Origin: Hydrogenophilales bacterium 16-61-112
GTDB taxonomy: Bacteria; Pseudomonadota; Gammaproteobacteria; Burkholderiales; Thiobacillaceae
Direction of reading: 5' to 3'
DNA length: 50,063 nucleotides
Assembly: GCA_002257045.1 (NCBI GenBank)
Contig: NCHD01000057.1
Span: forward strand, 1-50,063
Shown: positions 16,393 to 24,831 of the stretch, piece after piece
Layout of the letters: every line of letters starts with the position of its first letter
Numbering within the stretch: the stretch's first letter is position 1
Program-made: the position numbers and the translations under genes
Notes under the pieces: model-generated
Told to the model about the DNA's origin: nothing
The model's database searches: none
The model's input: only the letters and a program-made list of their open reading frames with translations

Positions 16393-17139
16393 TTATTGCA
16401 GATAGGCCGACTCGAACGCCTCCAGCGCCAGCGGCCGGCCCATCAGATACCCCTGATAGGCAAGACACCCATGACGTTGCAGAAAAGCGCGCTGCATTTC
16501 GGTCTCCACCCCTTCGGCGAGGATATCCATTCCCAGGGTATGACCGAGCGCGATGATGCTCTGCGCAACCAGCAGGTTGTGGGGTTCGCGTTCGGCATCG
16601 AGCCCGGCTGTCAGCGACCGGTCGATCTTGAGCTGATCCAGCGGCAATGTCGCCAGCGTAGCGAGAGAGGATACGCCGGTACCGAAATCGTCCAGTGCAA
16701 GGCTCACGCCCAGCGCTTTTAGTGCACGCATTTTGGCAGCTGCACCGGTCGGCTCAAGGTTGATCAAGCTCTCCTTGAGCTCGATTAGCAGGCGCGCCGG
16801 ATCGGCAGCGCTGGCTGCCAGCGTCTGCTGCACCTGCTCGACGAAGTCCGGCTGGCTGAATTCCCGCAGGCTGACATTGACCGCGATCTGCAGCGCAGCG
16901 GTTTCAGCCCGTTTCGACCAGTGCGCAATCTGCGCGCACGCCATTTCCAGCACCCACTTGCCGATGGGGACGATGGCGCCGGATTCCTCGGCGAGCGCAA
17001 TAAAATCGTGCGGTTCGAGCATTCCGCGTTGCGGATGAGCCCAGCGCAGCAGGACCTCGACGCCGATCAAGTGGTGCTGGTGGTCGAGCTGCGCTTGGTA
17101 ATACAGCCGCAGCTGCTGGTGCGGCAGCGCCAGCTGCAA
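16393..17139 (-). pseudogene. EAL domain portion of a split cyclic-di-GMP protein
   Basis: C-terminal EAL phosphodiesterase domain of about 248 residues, readable from a TTG at 17139. The domain itself looks complete: 'RLYYQAQLD', the signature as GVEVLLRW (EVL in place of EAL), 'ESLINLE', the DDFGTGVSSL metal-binding motif, 'LDQLKIDRSL' and 'ILAEGVET'. No good start or ribosome-binding site is present. Upstream codons in this frame ('DARSALNQAL') continue the usual GGDEF-EAL linker, so it was once the tail of the protein encoded at 17148-18548. A short deletion and frame change near 17165-17175 separate them. It may still be expressed by re-initiation. Confidence 0.82.
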
Positions 17140-17147
17140 GGCCTGGT

Positions 17148-18548
17148 TCAGCGCGCTGCGCGCGTCCTGCTGTCGGCCTGCTTCAGCAACTGTTTGATCG
17201 GTCTTTGATCGCTATTGAACAGCACGATGCCGAGACTGGCGCTGCAGGCGTATTCGGGGCCTTCCAGATCACAGGGCTGGCGCAGGGTGGCCAGTATCTT
17301 GTCGGCGACTTGTCCGGCCTGCTGCGCAGCGTGGTTGCCATCCGGACTGAGGGATTCGAGCACGACCACGAACTCGTCGCCGCCCAGGCGCGCCACGGTA
17401 TTTTCCCGGCGGATGCACACCTCCAGGCGACGCGCCACAATGCTCAGCAAGAGGTCACCGACATCATGACCATGGCTGTCGTTGAGCGACTTGAAATTAT
17501 CCAGATCCAGAAACAGCAGCGCGCCGTATTCTCCGCTGCGGCTGCAACTGGCCAGCACCTGGCCGAGCCGGTCGTACAGCAGGCGGCGATTGGGCAGCAT
17601 CGTCAGGGGATCGAAATACGCCATGCGGTGGATGTCGGCGTCCACCTCGCGGTTATCCTTGATCTCGGAAAAGCTCGCGACGAAGTGGTCGATGCTGCCG
17701 TCGGGCGCGTACACCGCCGTGAGCATCAGCCATTCGGCATAGCTGTTGTCGTCCTTGTAGCGGCCCCAGAAGCTGCCCTGCCAGTGCCCATGCTCCGTCA
17801 ACGCGCCATATAGCCGCTGGTAATACGACTCGTCATGGTGGGGCGATTGCAGCAAGGACACATGCTGGCCGACGAGGTCCTGCGGCGTATAGCCGGTGCG
17901 CCGGGTAAAGGCAGCGTTGATGCGCAGCACCTTGCCGGCTGGGTCGCTCACTATCATCGGCTCGCGTGATTCGAAGTCGAGCGCGCTGGCGCGCAGGTCT
18001 GCCGCGGTGGCTTCTGCCTGCTTGCGCGCGCTGATGTCGGTCAGCGCAATCCGCACCACCGAGTCGGCGACAGTGGTTTTCAGGCAAAGCGCATCGATGC
18101 GGACGATCAGCGGCGTGCCGTCGCTGCGCATCAGTTCCAGCTCGATATTGTCGGCGGCGTCACCCTGCAGCAGATTGCGTTCATCCTGCTGCAGCACTTG
18201 CTGCAAATAATGCTGCCAGCGGTCCCTGTCAGGGCCAATTATCCAGGCCGAAAACGGCCGATTCAGCAAGTCGCTGCGGGAGCTTTTCAGCATGGCGTCG
18301 GCGGTGAGATTGGCTTGCTCGATGACACCGTCCTGGCTGAGCGTGAGGTAGCCTATCGGTGCCATTTCATAGAGATCGAGGTAGCGGTCGAGCTGCGCCT
18401 CCAGTTCAATCTGAGTCTGACGCAGATGGGCATTCTGCTTTTCCAGTTCGTTTGGGCATAACAGCCGCTCAACCTGCTGCATGTCCGCAGTGACCGGAGA
18501 TGACGAAGCCGGCAGGTGCCGGCCGGGACTTTTGCTTTCCAAGCGCAT
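17148..18548 (-). pseudogene. PAS-PAS-GGDEF portion of a split cyclic-di-GMP protein
   Basis: 466 residues: an N-terminal coiled segment (about 30-60), PAS domain 1 (about 55-180), PAS domain 2 with PAC ('ALTEHGHWQGSFWGRYKDD', about 200-300), then a GGDEF domain with an intact 'ARLGGDEFVVV' active site. The inhibitory I-site RxxD is replaced (RENT). The GGDEF domain stops at 'LLKQADSRTRAAR', where the family has 'ADTAMYxAK' and the rest of the last helix. About 25 codons appear to be missing, and the frame shifts into a stop just before the EAL part. The diguanylate cyclase may retain activity because only the C-terminal helix is lost. Ligands of the PAS domains are unknown. Confidence 0.82.
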
Positions 18549-18763
18549 TCCTTAGAAGACGTGCTGTTGATAAATCAGACGCATCCCCAGTATCAGGGCT
18601 ATCTGAGTTATACACCTTTGTGAATACGGCTCAAGCAGGTCCGCTGCGGCCCGGCAGCAGCAGAGCGAGACGCTGCCAGGCGAGGCGCTTGTCGATGCCT
18701 GCGCCAAGGGGCACTCGACAGGCCGCAACCGGCGCTCCGGCCGGATTGATGCCTTGCTGCGGA

Positions 18764-20836
18764 TTAAGCCAGAGTACGTACGGTCTTCTCCCGGTCCCAC
18801 TGCCGCGTTTTGGCGGCGGCGATAAAGCTTTTTTCATTCTTCAGGTCAATCACGCCCGCGTCAGTCGGCACCTGCGCCGCGTTCAGCAGCGCCGCGCCGC
18901 CAGGGTCGACGCCAATCGCCTTCAGGTGACCAAACGCATCGCGCACAAAATCGATCGCGGCGCTCTCTGCGGCAAGCTCACTGGCCCCGACGTCGGACAG
19001 GATCACCGCCACGGCGTCAAAAATCACCGACGGCGCACCGGCCAGCTGCTTGTCGACCGCCTGCAATTTGCCATCGGCGAGCTTGGCGCCGCCGACCTTG
19101 GGGCCGATGATCTTGACGCTGGCACCGGCCGCCAGCGCGGCCTTTTTAACGCGGGCAATCAGCGCGCCATCCGAGCCGTCGGCGATCAGAATGCCGAGCG
19201 CACGCCCGTCCAGCGTGTCTTTCATCTTACCGATGATCTGCAATGCGGGCGACGGTGGCATATCCTGCACCGGCGCGGCGGTGGGCGGCGCAGCTGGCAG
19301 CGGATCCATCGCCAGTCCACCGGCAACGCGCTGCGCGAGAGACTCGTCGATGTTGCGCAGGTGGCCGACGACCGCTTCGCGCACATGAATGGGCACGACC
19401 TTGGACAATTCAAACACCAGCGCCGACGCTATATGTGCCTGCTCGTAGCCGGTCTGGCTCAAGAAAAATTGCCGTGCCTGGCTGTAATGGTCGGCAAAAC
19501 TCTCGGGGCGGATGCGGCCTTTTTCGCCGGTTTTAGCCACTGCCGCCGTGCGGAACGCTGCAGTGGACGTTTCGCGTGGCGACGTCGCCGACAGCGAATT
19601 CGGCTCGTAGTTGACCTGCCCTGCGGGCTGCGCCATCTGCATGTGGCCGTCGCGTTGCAGGTTGGCAAACGGACACTTCGGCGCATTTACCGGGATCTGG
19701 TGGAAATTGGGCGAGCCGAGACGCGACAGCTGCGTGTCGAGGTAGGAAAACAGCCGTCCCTGCAGCAGCGGGTCGTTGGAGAAATCGATCCCCGGCACGA
19801 GGTTGGCGGGGCAATACGCGACCTGCTCGGTCTCGGCAAAAAAGTTGGTCGGCCAGCGATCCAGCACCATGCGGCCAATGACCTGTAGCGGCACGAGTTC
19901 TTCGGGGATCAGCTTGGTCGGGTCGAGGTGGTCGAACGGAAAGGCCTCGGCTTCGGCCTCGGTGAACAGTTGCACGGCAAATTCCCATTCGGGGAAGTTG
20001 CCCGCCTCAATCGCCTCGAACATGTCGCGGCGGTGAAAATCATGATCGGCGCCGGTAATCTTCACCGTTTCGTCCCAGATCGTTGATTGCAGCCCCAGCT
20101 TGGGACGCCAGTGGAATTTGACGAAAGTCGATTCGCCTGCAGCGTTGAGTAGCCGGAAGCTATGGATGCCGAAGCCCTCGATCATCCGCAGCGAGCGCGG
20201 AATCGTGCGGTCGGACATGATCCACATCACCATGTGCATGGATTCAGGTGTCATGGAAATAAAATCCCAGAACGTGTCGTGCGCAGTGGCCGCCTGTGGA
20301 AACCCCCGATCCGGCTCCATCTTGGCGGCGTGAATCAGGTCCGGAAACTTGATCGCGTCCTGGATGAAAAACACCGGAATGTTATTGCCGACCAGGTCCC
20401 AGTTACCTTCCTTGGTGTAGAACTTGACCGCGAAACCGCGTACATCGCGCGGCGTATCGACCGATCCCGAGCCACCCGCCACGGTGGAGATGCGCGTGAA
20501 CAGCTCGGTTTTTTCACCGACTTCGGTGAGGATTTTGGCCGTCGTGTACTGTTCCAGCGAGTGCGTCAGCTCAAAAAAGCCGTGTGCGCCAGTGCCGCGT
20601 GCATGAACAACGCGTTCGGGAATCCGTTCGTGGTCAAAGTGGAAAATCTTCTCGCGCAGGATGAAGTCTTCCAGTAGCGTCGGGCCATTCGGATTGGCTT
20701 TCAGTGAGTTCTGGTTGTCGGCAATGATCAGCCCCTGATTGGTCGTCAGCGGCGGGTGTTTTCCGCCTGCGGTCTGGTGCCATTCGCCGCCTGCGCCAAC
20801 GTGGATTTCATCCTTGGGGGATTTTGATTTGCTCAT
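18764..20836 (-). CDS. katE: Large-subunit (clade 2) catalase HPII/KatE
   Basis: Haem catalase converting H2O2 to water and O2; 690 residues, the size of large-subunit catalases. Distal His78 ([12 protein letters not shown]), the conserved Asn in 'GNNIPVFF' (about 151) and the proximal Tyr in '[14 protein letters not shown]' are present, along with the C-terminal flavodoxin/GATase-like domain (about 540-690; '[15 protein letters not shown]'). The start at 20836 follows GAGGAG at good spacing and is preferred over a 13-residue longer reading. It lies 70 bp downstream of a dihaem cytochrome gene and the hemerythrin gene, probably in the same operon: an oxidative-stress set. Confidence 0.97.
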   Translation of the reverse strand: MSKSKSPKDEIHVGAGGEWHQTAGGKHPPLTTNQGLIIADNQNSLKANPNGPTLLEDFILREKIFHFDHERIPERVVHARGTGAHGFFELTHSLEQYTTAKILTEVGEKTELFTRISTVAGGSGSVDTPRDVRGFAVKFYTKEGNWDLVGNNIPVFFIQDAIKFPDLIHAAKMEPDRGFPQAATAHDTFWDFISMTPESMHMVMWIMSDRTIPRSLRMIEGFGIHSFRLLNAAGESTFVKFHWRPKLGLQSTIWDETVKITGADHDFHRRDMFEAIEAGNFPEWEFAVQLFTEAEAEAFPFDHLDPTKLIPEELVPLQVIGRMVLDRWPTNFFAETEQVAYCPANLVPGIDFSNDPLLQGRLFSYLDTQLSRLGSPNFHQIPVNAPKCPFANLQRDGHMQMAQPAGQVNYEPNSLSATSPRETSTAAFRTAAVAKTGEKGRIRPESFADHYSQARQFFLSQTGYEQAHIASALVFELSKVVPIHVREAVVGHLRNIDESLAQRVAGGLAMDPLPAAPPTAAPVQDMPPSPALQIIGKMKDTLDGRALGILIADGSDGALIARVKKAALAAGASVKIIGPKVGGAKLADGKLQAVDKQLAGAPSVIFDAVAVILSDVGASELAAESAAIDFVRDAFGHLKAIGVDPGGAALLNAAQVPTDAGVIDLKNEKSFIAAAKTRQWDREKTVRTLA

Positions 20837-20906
20837 GTAATGCTCCTCGATCGCCTTGTCAGGCAGGTGTATCAATCAGGCGTCAGACCTGCTGACGCCA
20901 ATACGT

Positions 20907-22307
20907 CTAGAGCTGGCGCAGGAACGCGACCAGGTCTTGCTTCTCGGTCGTGGTCAGCCGGGTTTCGAGCACCAGATTGAAAAACTCCACCGTGTCGTCG
21001 AGTGTCAGCAGGCGGCCGTCGTGCAGGTAGGGCGGCGAGTCCTTGATGCCGCGCAGGCTGAAGGTCTTGATCGGGCCGTCCGCACTGGCCATGCGGCCAT
21101 TGATCATCTGCGGCTTGAAAAAGCGTTCGGTGCGCAGGTTGTGCATCAGGTTGTCGGTGTAATACGGTGCGGCGTGGCAACTGGCGCAGTTGGCCTTGCC
21201 GAAGAACAGCCCCTGGCCGCGCATTTCGGACGCGGTCGCGAGCTTGGGGTTGAGCTTGCCGTCGATGCCGAGTTTGGGCGCGGGCGGAAAGTCGAGAATT
21301 TCCTGGAACTCGGCCATCGCATGCACCTGGGTAGCGCGGTCGAGCGTGTTGACGCCTTTTTTTGCGGCGATCACCGGGTCGCCGTCGAAGTACGCGGCGC
21401 GCTGCTCGAACTCGGTGAAGTCTTCGACGGTTTTCAGCGCACGCTGTGAACCGAACAGGCGCTGGACATTGACCCCGCGCAAAGTCGGGGTGTCGATGCG
21501 GTGGCGGAATTCCTGCGGGCGGATGTCACCGACCAGGTGGGTCGAGGCATTGGTGTGGCCGTTGGCATGGCATTCAAAACAGGTCACGCCACGGCTCGGT
21601 TTCTCCGAGCGGCGGTCTTCGGTCTGGTTGAATTGCTGCTGCGCAAACGGCGTGACCAGCAGGCGCACGCCTTCGATCTGTTTCGGGTTGAGGATGCCGT
21701 TGAACAGGCTGTAATAGTTGTCGATGGTGACGAGCTTGCCCTGCGAGACATCGCCCAGGTCGGTGCGCGTCGTCAGGTATATCGGCGCGGGGAACTCGGG
21801 CAGAAACTGATCGGGCAGGTCGAAATCAAGATCAAAACGCGTGAGGTCACGGCCTTCCTGTTTCTTGATTTCATCGATATGAAATTGTGGGAATACCATC
21901 CCGCCTTCGGCATGGTTGGGGTGTGGCAGCGGCAGGAAACCCGCCGGGAACACTGCTTTTTCGCGGATGTCTTCCGGCGACATCTGCGCCAGCGACTCCC
22001 ACGTCATGCCGCGCGGCAGCCGGGTGCGCACGCCTTCCTGAACCGGTTTGCCGCGCGACATGGTGACGCCGGCGGCCGGGCGGTTCGACAGGTCGTAGCG
22101 TTTTTCCAGCAGCGCTTTCTGGCGCGCCTCGACAGCAGGCTTTTCGGCCTTCATGCGCGCCATGATCGACGCGAAACTTTCCTTGATATCGACCGGCATG
22201 TAGCTGGTCGGTTGCGGTTTGGGTTCGGAGGCGATCGCCAGTGCGGCGATCAGCGCGCCGCCGATCAGGGTTAGCCCTGCTCCCAGATTACGTTTGCTTT
22301 TTGTCAT
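20907..22307 (-). CDS. Dihaem cytochrome c, peroxidase (CcpA/MauG) family
   Basis: 466 residues with an N-terminal signal/anchor (about 9-26), so periplasmic. Two haem-binding motifs are CFECH (about 243) and CASCH (about 377). Flanking blocks 'PTLRGVNVQRLFG' and 'FSLRGIKDSPPYLHDGRLLTLDDTVEFFN' are characteristic of dihaem peroxidase-like proteins. It probably reduces peroxide with electrons from small cytochromes, or carries out a related oxidation; the longer N-terminal region differs from classical CcpA. A GGGAGA site precedes the ATG. Located between hemerythrin and katE on the same strand. Confidence 0.88.
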   Translation of the reverse strand: MTKSKRNLGAGLTLIGGALIAALAIASEPKPQPTSYMPVDIKESFASIMARMKAEKPAVEARQKALLEKRYDLSNRPAAGVTMSRGKPVQEGVRTRLPRGMTWESLAQMSPEDIREKAVFPAGFLPLPHPNHAEGGMVFPQFHIDEIKKQEGRDLTRFDLDFDLPDQFLPEFPAPIYLTTRTDLGDVSQGKLVTIDNYYSLFNGILNPKQIEGVRLLVTPFAQQQFNQTEDRRSEKPSRGVTCFECHANGHTNASTHLVGDIRPQEFRHRIDTPTLRGVNVQRLFGSQRALKTVEDFTEFEQRAAYFDGDPVIAAKKGVNTLDRATQVHAMAEFQEILDFPPAPKLGIDGKLNPKLATASEMRGQGLFFGKANCASCHAAPYYTDNLMHNLRTERFFKPQMINGRMASADGPIKTFSLRGIKDSPPYLHDGRLLTLDDTVEFFNLVLETRLTTTEKQDLVAFLRQL

Positions 22308-22335
22308 GTTGTCTCCCTGAAGTTGTGTTTAATGG

Positions 22336-22827
22336 TCAGGCCAGCGATGCCGTATCCGCTGTCAGTTCGAGTCTGCGTGCTTGTAAAGCGTCGCGCATTT
22401 TCACCAAGTCCACCTTGCTGGCGCGTGCCTTGGGGAACATCTCGGTACGTTCTTCCTTGACGTGGTGATCGACGTATTCACCCAGCACCGTGACTTTCGC
22501 GTCGTACATCGCATCAGAAGGATCCATGTCCTGAATCTGCGCAATCAAGGCCTTGGCACCGTCGTGCTCGACTTCGGCCTCGTTCATCAACAACTCATCC
22601 TTGATCGCCTTGCGCACCGGCGGATAGAAGATTTCTTCCTCGAGTTTGGTATGAACGGTCAATTCGAAACAGATGGTGTTGGCAAGCGCGCGCTTCTTTT
22701 CGAGCGCCGGTTTTTTCTTGCTGCCGGGCGGTTCAATCAATTCGGCATAGGCCTTGAACATTTTCTTGACGGCCTTGTGGTCATCGTCAAGCAGGTCGCA
22801 GGCATCTTTGGGTTGTGGGGTCGCCAT
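22336..22827 (-). CDS. Hemerythrin HHE-domain protein
   Basis: 163 residues forming a four-helix hemerythrin-like domain with diiron ligands visible as His17 in 'LDDDHKAV', His58 and Glu62-63 in 'HTKLEEEIFYP', His87 in 'VEHDG', and His-His/Glu in 'DHHVKEERTEMFP'. Such proteins bind O2, NO or sense iron and oxygen. Cytoplasmic, as no signal peptide is present. It is the gene upstream of the dihaem cytochrome and catalase, 28 bp from the cytochrome, consistent with one operon for oxygen and peroxide handling. Confidence 0.94.
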   Translation of the reverse strand: MATPQPKDACDLLDDDHKAVKKMFKAYAELIEPPGSKKKPALEKKRALANTICFELTVHTKLEEEIFYPPVRKAIKDELLMNEAEVEHDGAKALIAQIQDMDPSDAMYDAKVTVLGEYVDHHVKEERTEMFPKARASKVDLVKMRDALQARRLELTADTASLA

Positions 22828-22864
22828 GGCGTTTCGCTCCTATGAACCGGGATGGGTTAACGAA

Positions 22865-22939
22865 CTAAAAAAACAGGAAAAAAATAAGCAAAATCACGCC
22901 AGGAACGCCCAGCAGCCATGCAATCAGGTATTTACCCAT
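22865..22939 (-). CDS. 24-residue hydrophobic membrane peptide
   Basis: Very short reading frame: a few polar residues, then one transmembrane helix (about residues 3-24, 'YLIAWLLGVPGVILLIFF'). The start follows GGAG at ideal spacing, and the gene sits neatly between two co-directional genes. Similar tiny hydrophobic peptides recur beside stress genes in betaproteobacteria, to my recollection; the function is unknown. Confidence 0.68.
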   Translation of the reverse strand: MGKYLIAWLLGVPGVILLIFFLFF

Positions 22940-22997
22940 GATGTTCTCCAGGTTAAAAACATCCGGCGCTCGTGCGACCGGATGAATGACAGATTGA

Positions 22998-23552
22998 TTA
23001 AAGGGATTTGGCGCTTCCGGGCATCCGTTCTTCGTCATCCACGCTGACTTCTCCAGTACTGGTGATGTCTTCCGCACCGGCTTCCTTCATGATCGCCTTT
23101 ACACGGTCGACCACATCGCCATCACGGGCATGTACCGAGATAAGGATGTTGCCTTCCTTGATTTTGGCTTCGTATTGCTTGGCTTCGAACTCGGGAATGC
23201 CCATGCCGACCAGAGCGCCGGCGATGCCGCCCAGGGTTGCGCCAACGGCTGCACCACTGAGGGCTGCCATGATCGGGCCGGCCGCAATGAACGGTCCCAC
23301 GCCCGGAATGGCCAGCGCGCCGATACCGGCCAGCAGACCCAGTACGCCACCCGCTACTCCGCCAGCACTGGCGCCAATGGCGGTGCCTTCCGGCGCTTTG
23401 GTGTTGTGCTCGTGGGCAAAATCGCGGCTGCCGGTTTTGTCGGGAAACAGCACGGATACGTCGCTGACGGGAATGCCGGCTTCATTCAAACGTTGAACGA
23501 TGACTTCGGCTTGAGCTTCGGTATTGGCGAGACAGATGACGGTTTTGGACAT
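22998..23552 (-). CDS. General-stress 17M-like protein with glycine-zipper membrane region
   Basis: 184 residues. The N-terminal ferredoxin-like domain (about 1-45; 'KTVICLANTEAQAEVIVQRLNEAGI') resembles the YflT/GS17M domain. A long Gly/Ala-rich hydrophobic segment follows (about 60-125, repeated GxxxG). The C-terminal domain 'YEAKIKEGNILISVHARDGD' repeats the fold. Probably membrane-associated; function unknown. A paralogue-like architecture occurs at 36707-37339 and, more loosely, at 13939-14679. It lies 20 bp downstream of the BON-domain gene on the same strand. Confidence 0.85.
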   Translation of the reverse strand: MSKTVICLANTEAQAEVIVQRLNEAGIPVSDVSVLFPDKTGSRDFAHEHNTKAPEGTAIGASAGGVAGGVLGLLAGIGALAIPGVGPFIAAGPIMAALSGAAVGATLGGIAGALVGMGIPEFEAKQYEAKIKEGNILISVHARDGDVVDRVKAIMKEAGAEDITSTGEVSVDDEERMPGSAKSL

Positions 23553-23572
23553 GATGGTTTCCTTTTAAAAAA

Positions 23573-23965
23573 TTATTTGACTTGCAATTGGTTGTCGATG
23601 CTTTTGATGCCCGGCATGGCTTTGACCAGGGCGCTGATGCTTTCCCGTTCGGCCGCCGTCTTGACCGGGCCGCGCAAGGTCACCGCGCCATTGCGGGTGA
23701 TGACCTTGATGTTTTTGGCGTCCATCGAAAATTCGTCCTTCATCAGCGCCTGGCGAATCTCCTGGGTGATCTTCAAATCAGCCGGGTTATTCATCTGATC
23801 CATCGGGGTCAGGGTGTGGTCGTCCCGGTCACGCTTGTTGATGCCGGTATTGCTGGCGTCTCCGTCATGCACCATGGGTTTTTCGGTTGCGGCAGGCTCG
23901 TTGGCTGCAGTGGCCAGATACGGCGTCAAGATCAGGCTGGCAGCCAGAATCAGGTGTTTTTTCAT
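23573..23965 (-). CDS. Exported BON-domain protein
   Basis: 130 residues: signal peptide (about 1-20, 'ILAASLILTPYLATAA'), a polar linker, then one BON domain (about 60-128; 'KITQEIRQALMKDEF', 'VITRNGAVTLRGPVKTAAERESI', 'GIKSIDNQLQV'). BON proteins such as OsmY bind phospholipid surfaces and protect the envelope under osmotic stress. First gene of the minus-strand stress run. The upstream gap 23966-24163 contains no convincing gene. Confidence 0.92.
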   Translation of the reverse strand: MKKHLILAASLILTPYLATAANEPAATEKPMVHDGDASNTGINKRDRDDHTLTPMDQMNNPADLKITQEIRQALMKDEFSMDAKNIKVITRNGAVTLRGPVKTAAERESISALVKAMPGIKSIDNQLQVK

Positions 23966-24163
23966 TTGATTAACCTCATTAAATATTTACAGGATGGGAA
24001 AAAAATCAGCCCGCGTTCGGGTTGATTCGGGTGCGGCAACCAGCAGGAAACCTGTCATGAACAGGCTGCAGATTGAGTTCAGTGCCCAGTTCTTGTGTGC
24101 TTGTCATGTGGCCCCCTGGATGTTGGTTTCGTGTCGTTATGGCGCGGTGATCGGGCTCGGGAT

Positions 24164-24490
24164 TCAGGCCAGGTAGGCCTTGGCTTCTTCGCCCGGATTG
24201 GGCAGGCCGGCGAGACGCCATGCCTGACGCGGGGAGCGGAACAGCTGATGCAGACAATCCGCGTCCAGGCCGTTGAGGTGGCAGATATGGCTCAAGGCGG
24301 TGACTGCGCCGAACTTGTGGAATTCATCGCGCAAGGTCAGTAACAGTTCCTGCTGCAAGTCATCCAGTTCGCCCATGCCTTCGGAATGTGCGATGCGCTG
24401 CGCCATCGCGAGATCCCACTGTCCGGGGTCGATAAAGAAACCATCCATATCAAAAAGGGAACTCAGGTCTTCCACGGCGGTCGGGTTCAT
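24164..24490 (-). CDS. Second DsrC/TusE-like protein lacking the C-terminal cysteine
   Basis: 108 residues. The C-terminal half matches the DsrC/TusE fold: 'ELLLTLRDEFHKFGAVTALSHICH', 'CLHQLFRSPRQAWRLAGLPNPG'. The LF...AxxLAGLPxP block is diagnostic, but the tail 'EEAKAYLA' lacks the redox Cys. Two Cys occur elsewhere (HICH and DADC). As with 9964-10347, this is best described as an RspA-type DsrC relative, probably regulatory or structural rather than a sulfur carrier (inference from the missing Cys). The start at 24490 follows AGGAC at good spacing; longer readings are not supported. It is divergent from soxB across a 341-bp gap. Confidence 0.72.
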   Translation of the reverse strand: MNPTAVEDLSSLFDMDGFFIDPGQWDLAMAQRIAHSEGMGELDDLQQELLLTLRDEFHKFGAVTALSHICHLNGLDADCLHQLFRSPRQAWRLAGLPNPGEEAKAYLA

Positions 24491-24636
24491 GTTCTTGTCC
24501 TGTGTGCAGGCTCTGCTGCTGGCAGCACAACCCTGTCTATCCATGCCGGCTACGCGGCAAAACGGAAAATTGTTCATGTCGGATGAATGATGCGCAAAAC
24601 GGCGGCAATTGGCAGCGGCGATTCGTCCTACTTCGG

Positions 24637-24654
24637 TGTCAGACATGTCTGAAA
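24637..24654. promoter_or_regulatory. Perfect palindrome in the dsrC-like/soxB intergenic region (site 2)
   Basis: TCAGACATGTCTGA (24639-24652) is a perfect 14-bp palindrome. The extended 18-mer from 24637 matches the element at 39040 at 14 of 18 positions. It sits about midway between the two divergent genes (24491-24831, 341 bp without a convincing gene), where an operator for either would be expected. Confidence 0.5.
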
Positions 24655-24831
24655 ATGCTGAAACCGGGTTTCGTCCTGGCCGCAGACGGTTAGGATGAGC
24701 GGGCTGTTAAAACTCAGAGTGGAATGGGACTTTCCGATTGCCGCTGGAGCGATGACGAACGTCACACGGCTAGAGAGGGTGGGCGGCAAGCCGCACTCGA
24801 TGGACGGGAAATAGAGCTACAAGGAGCCTGG

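Noticed and set aside
24006-24107. 33-residue frame on the minus strand with an AGGGGG sequence upstream
   Set aside because: No signal peptide, membrane helix or known motif; the site could be chance in a GC-rich spacer.
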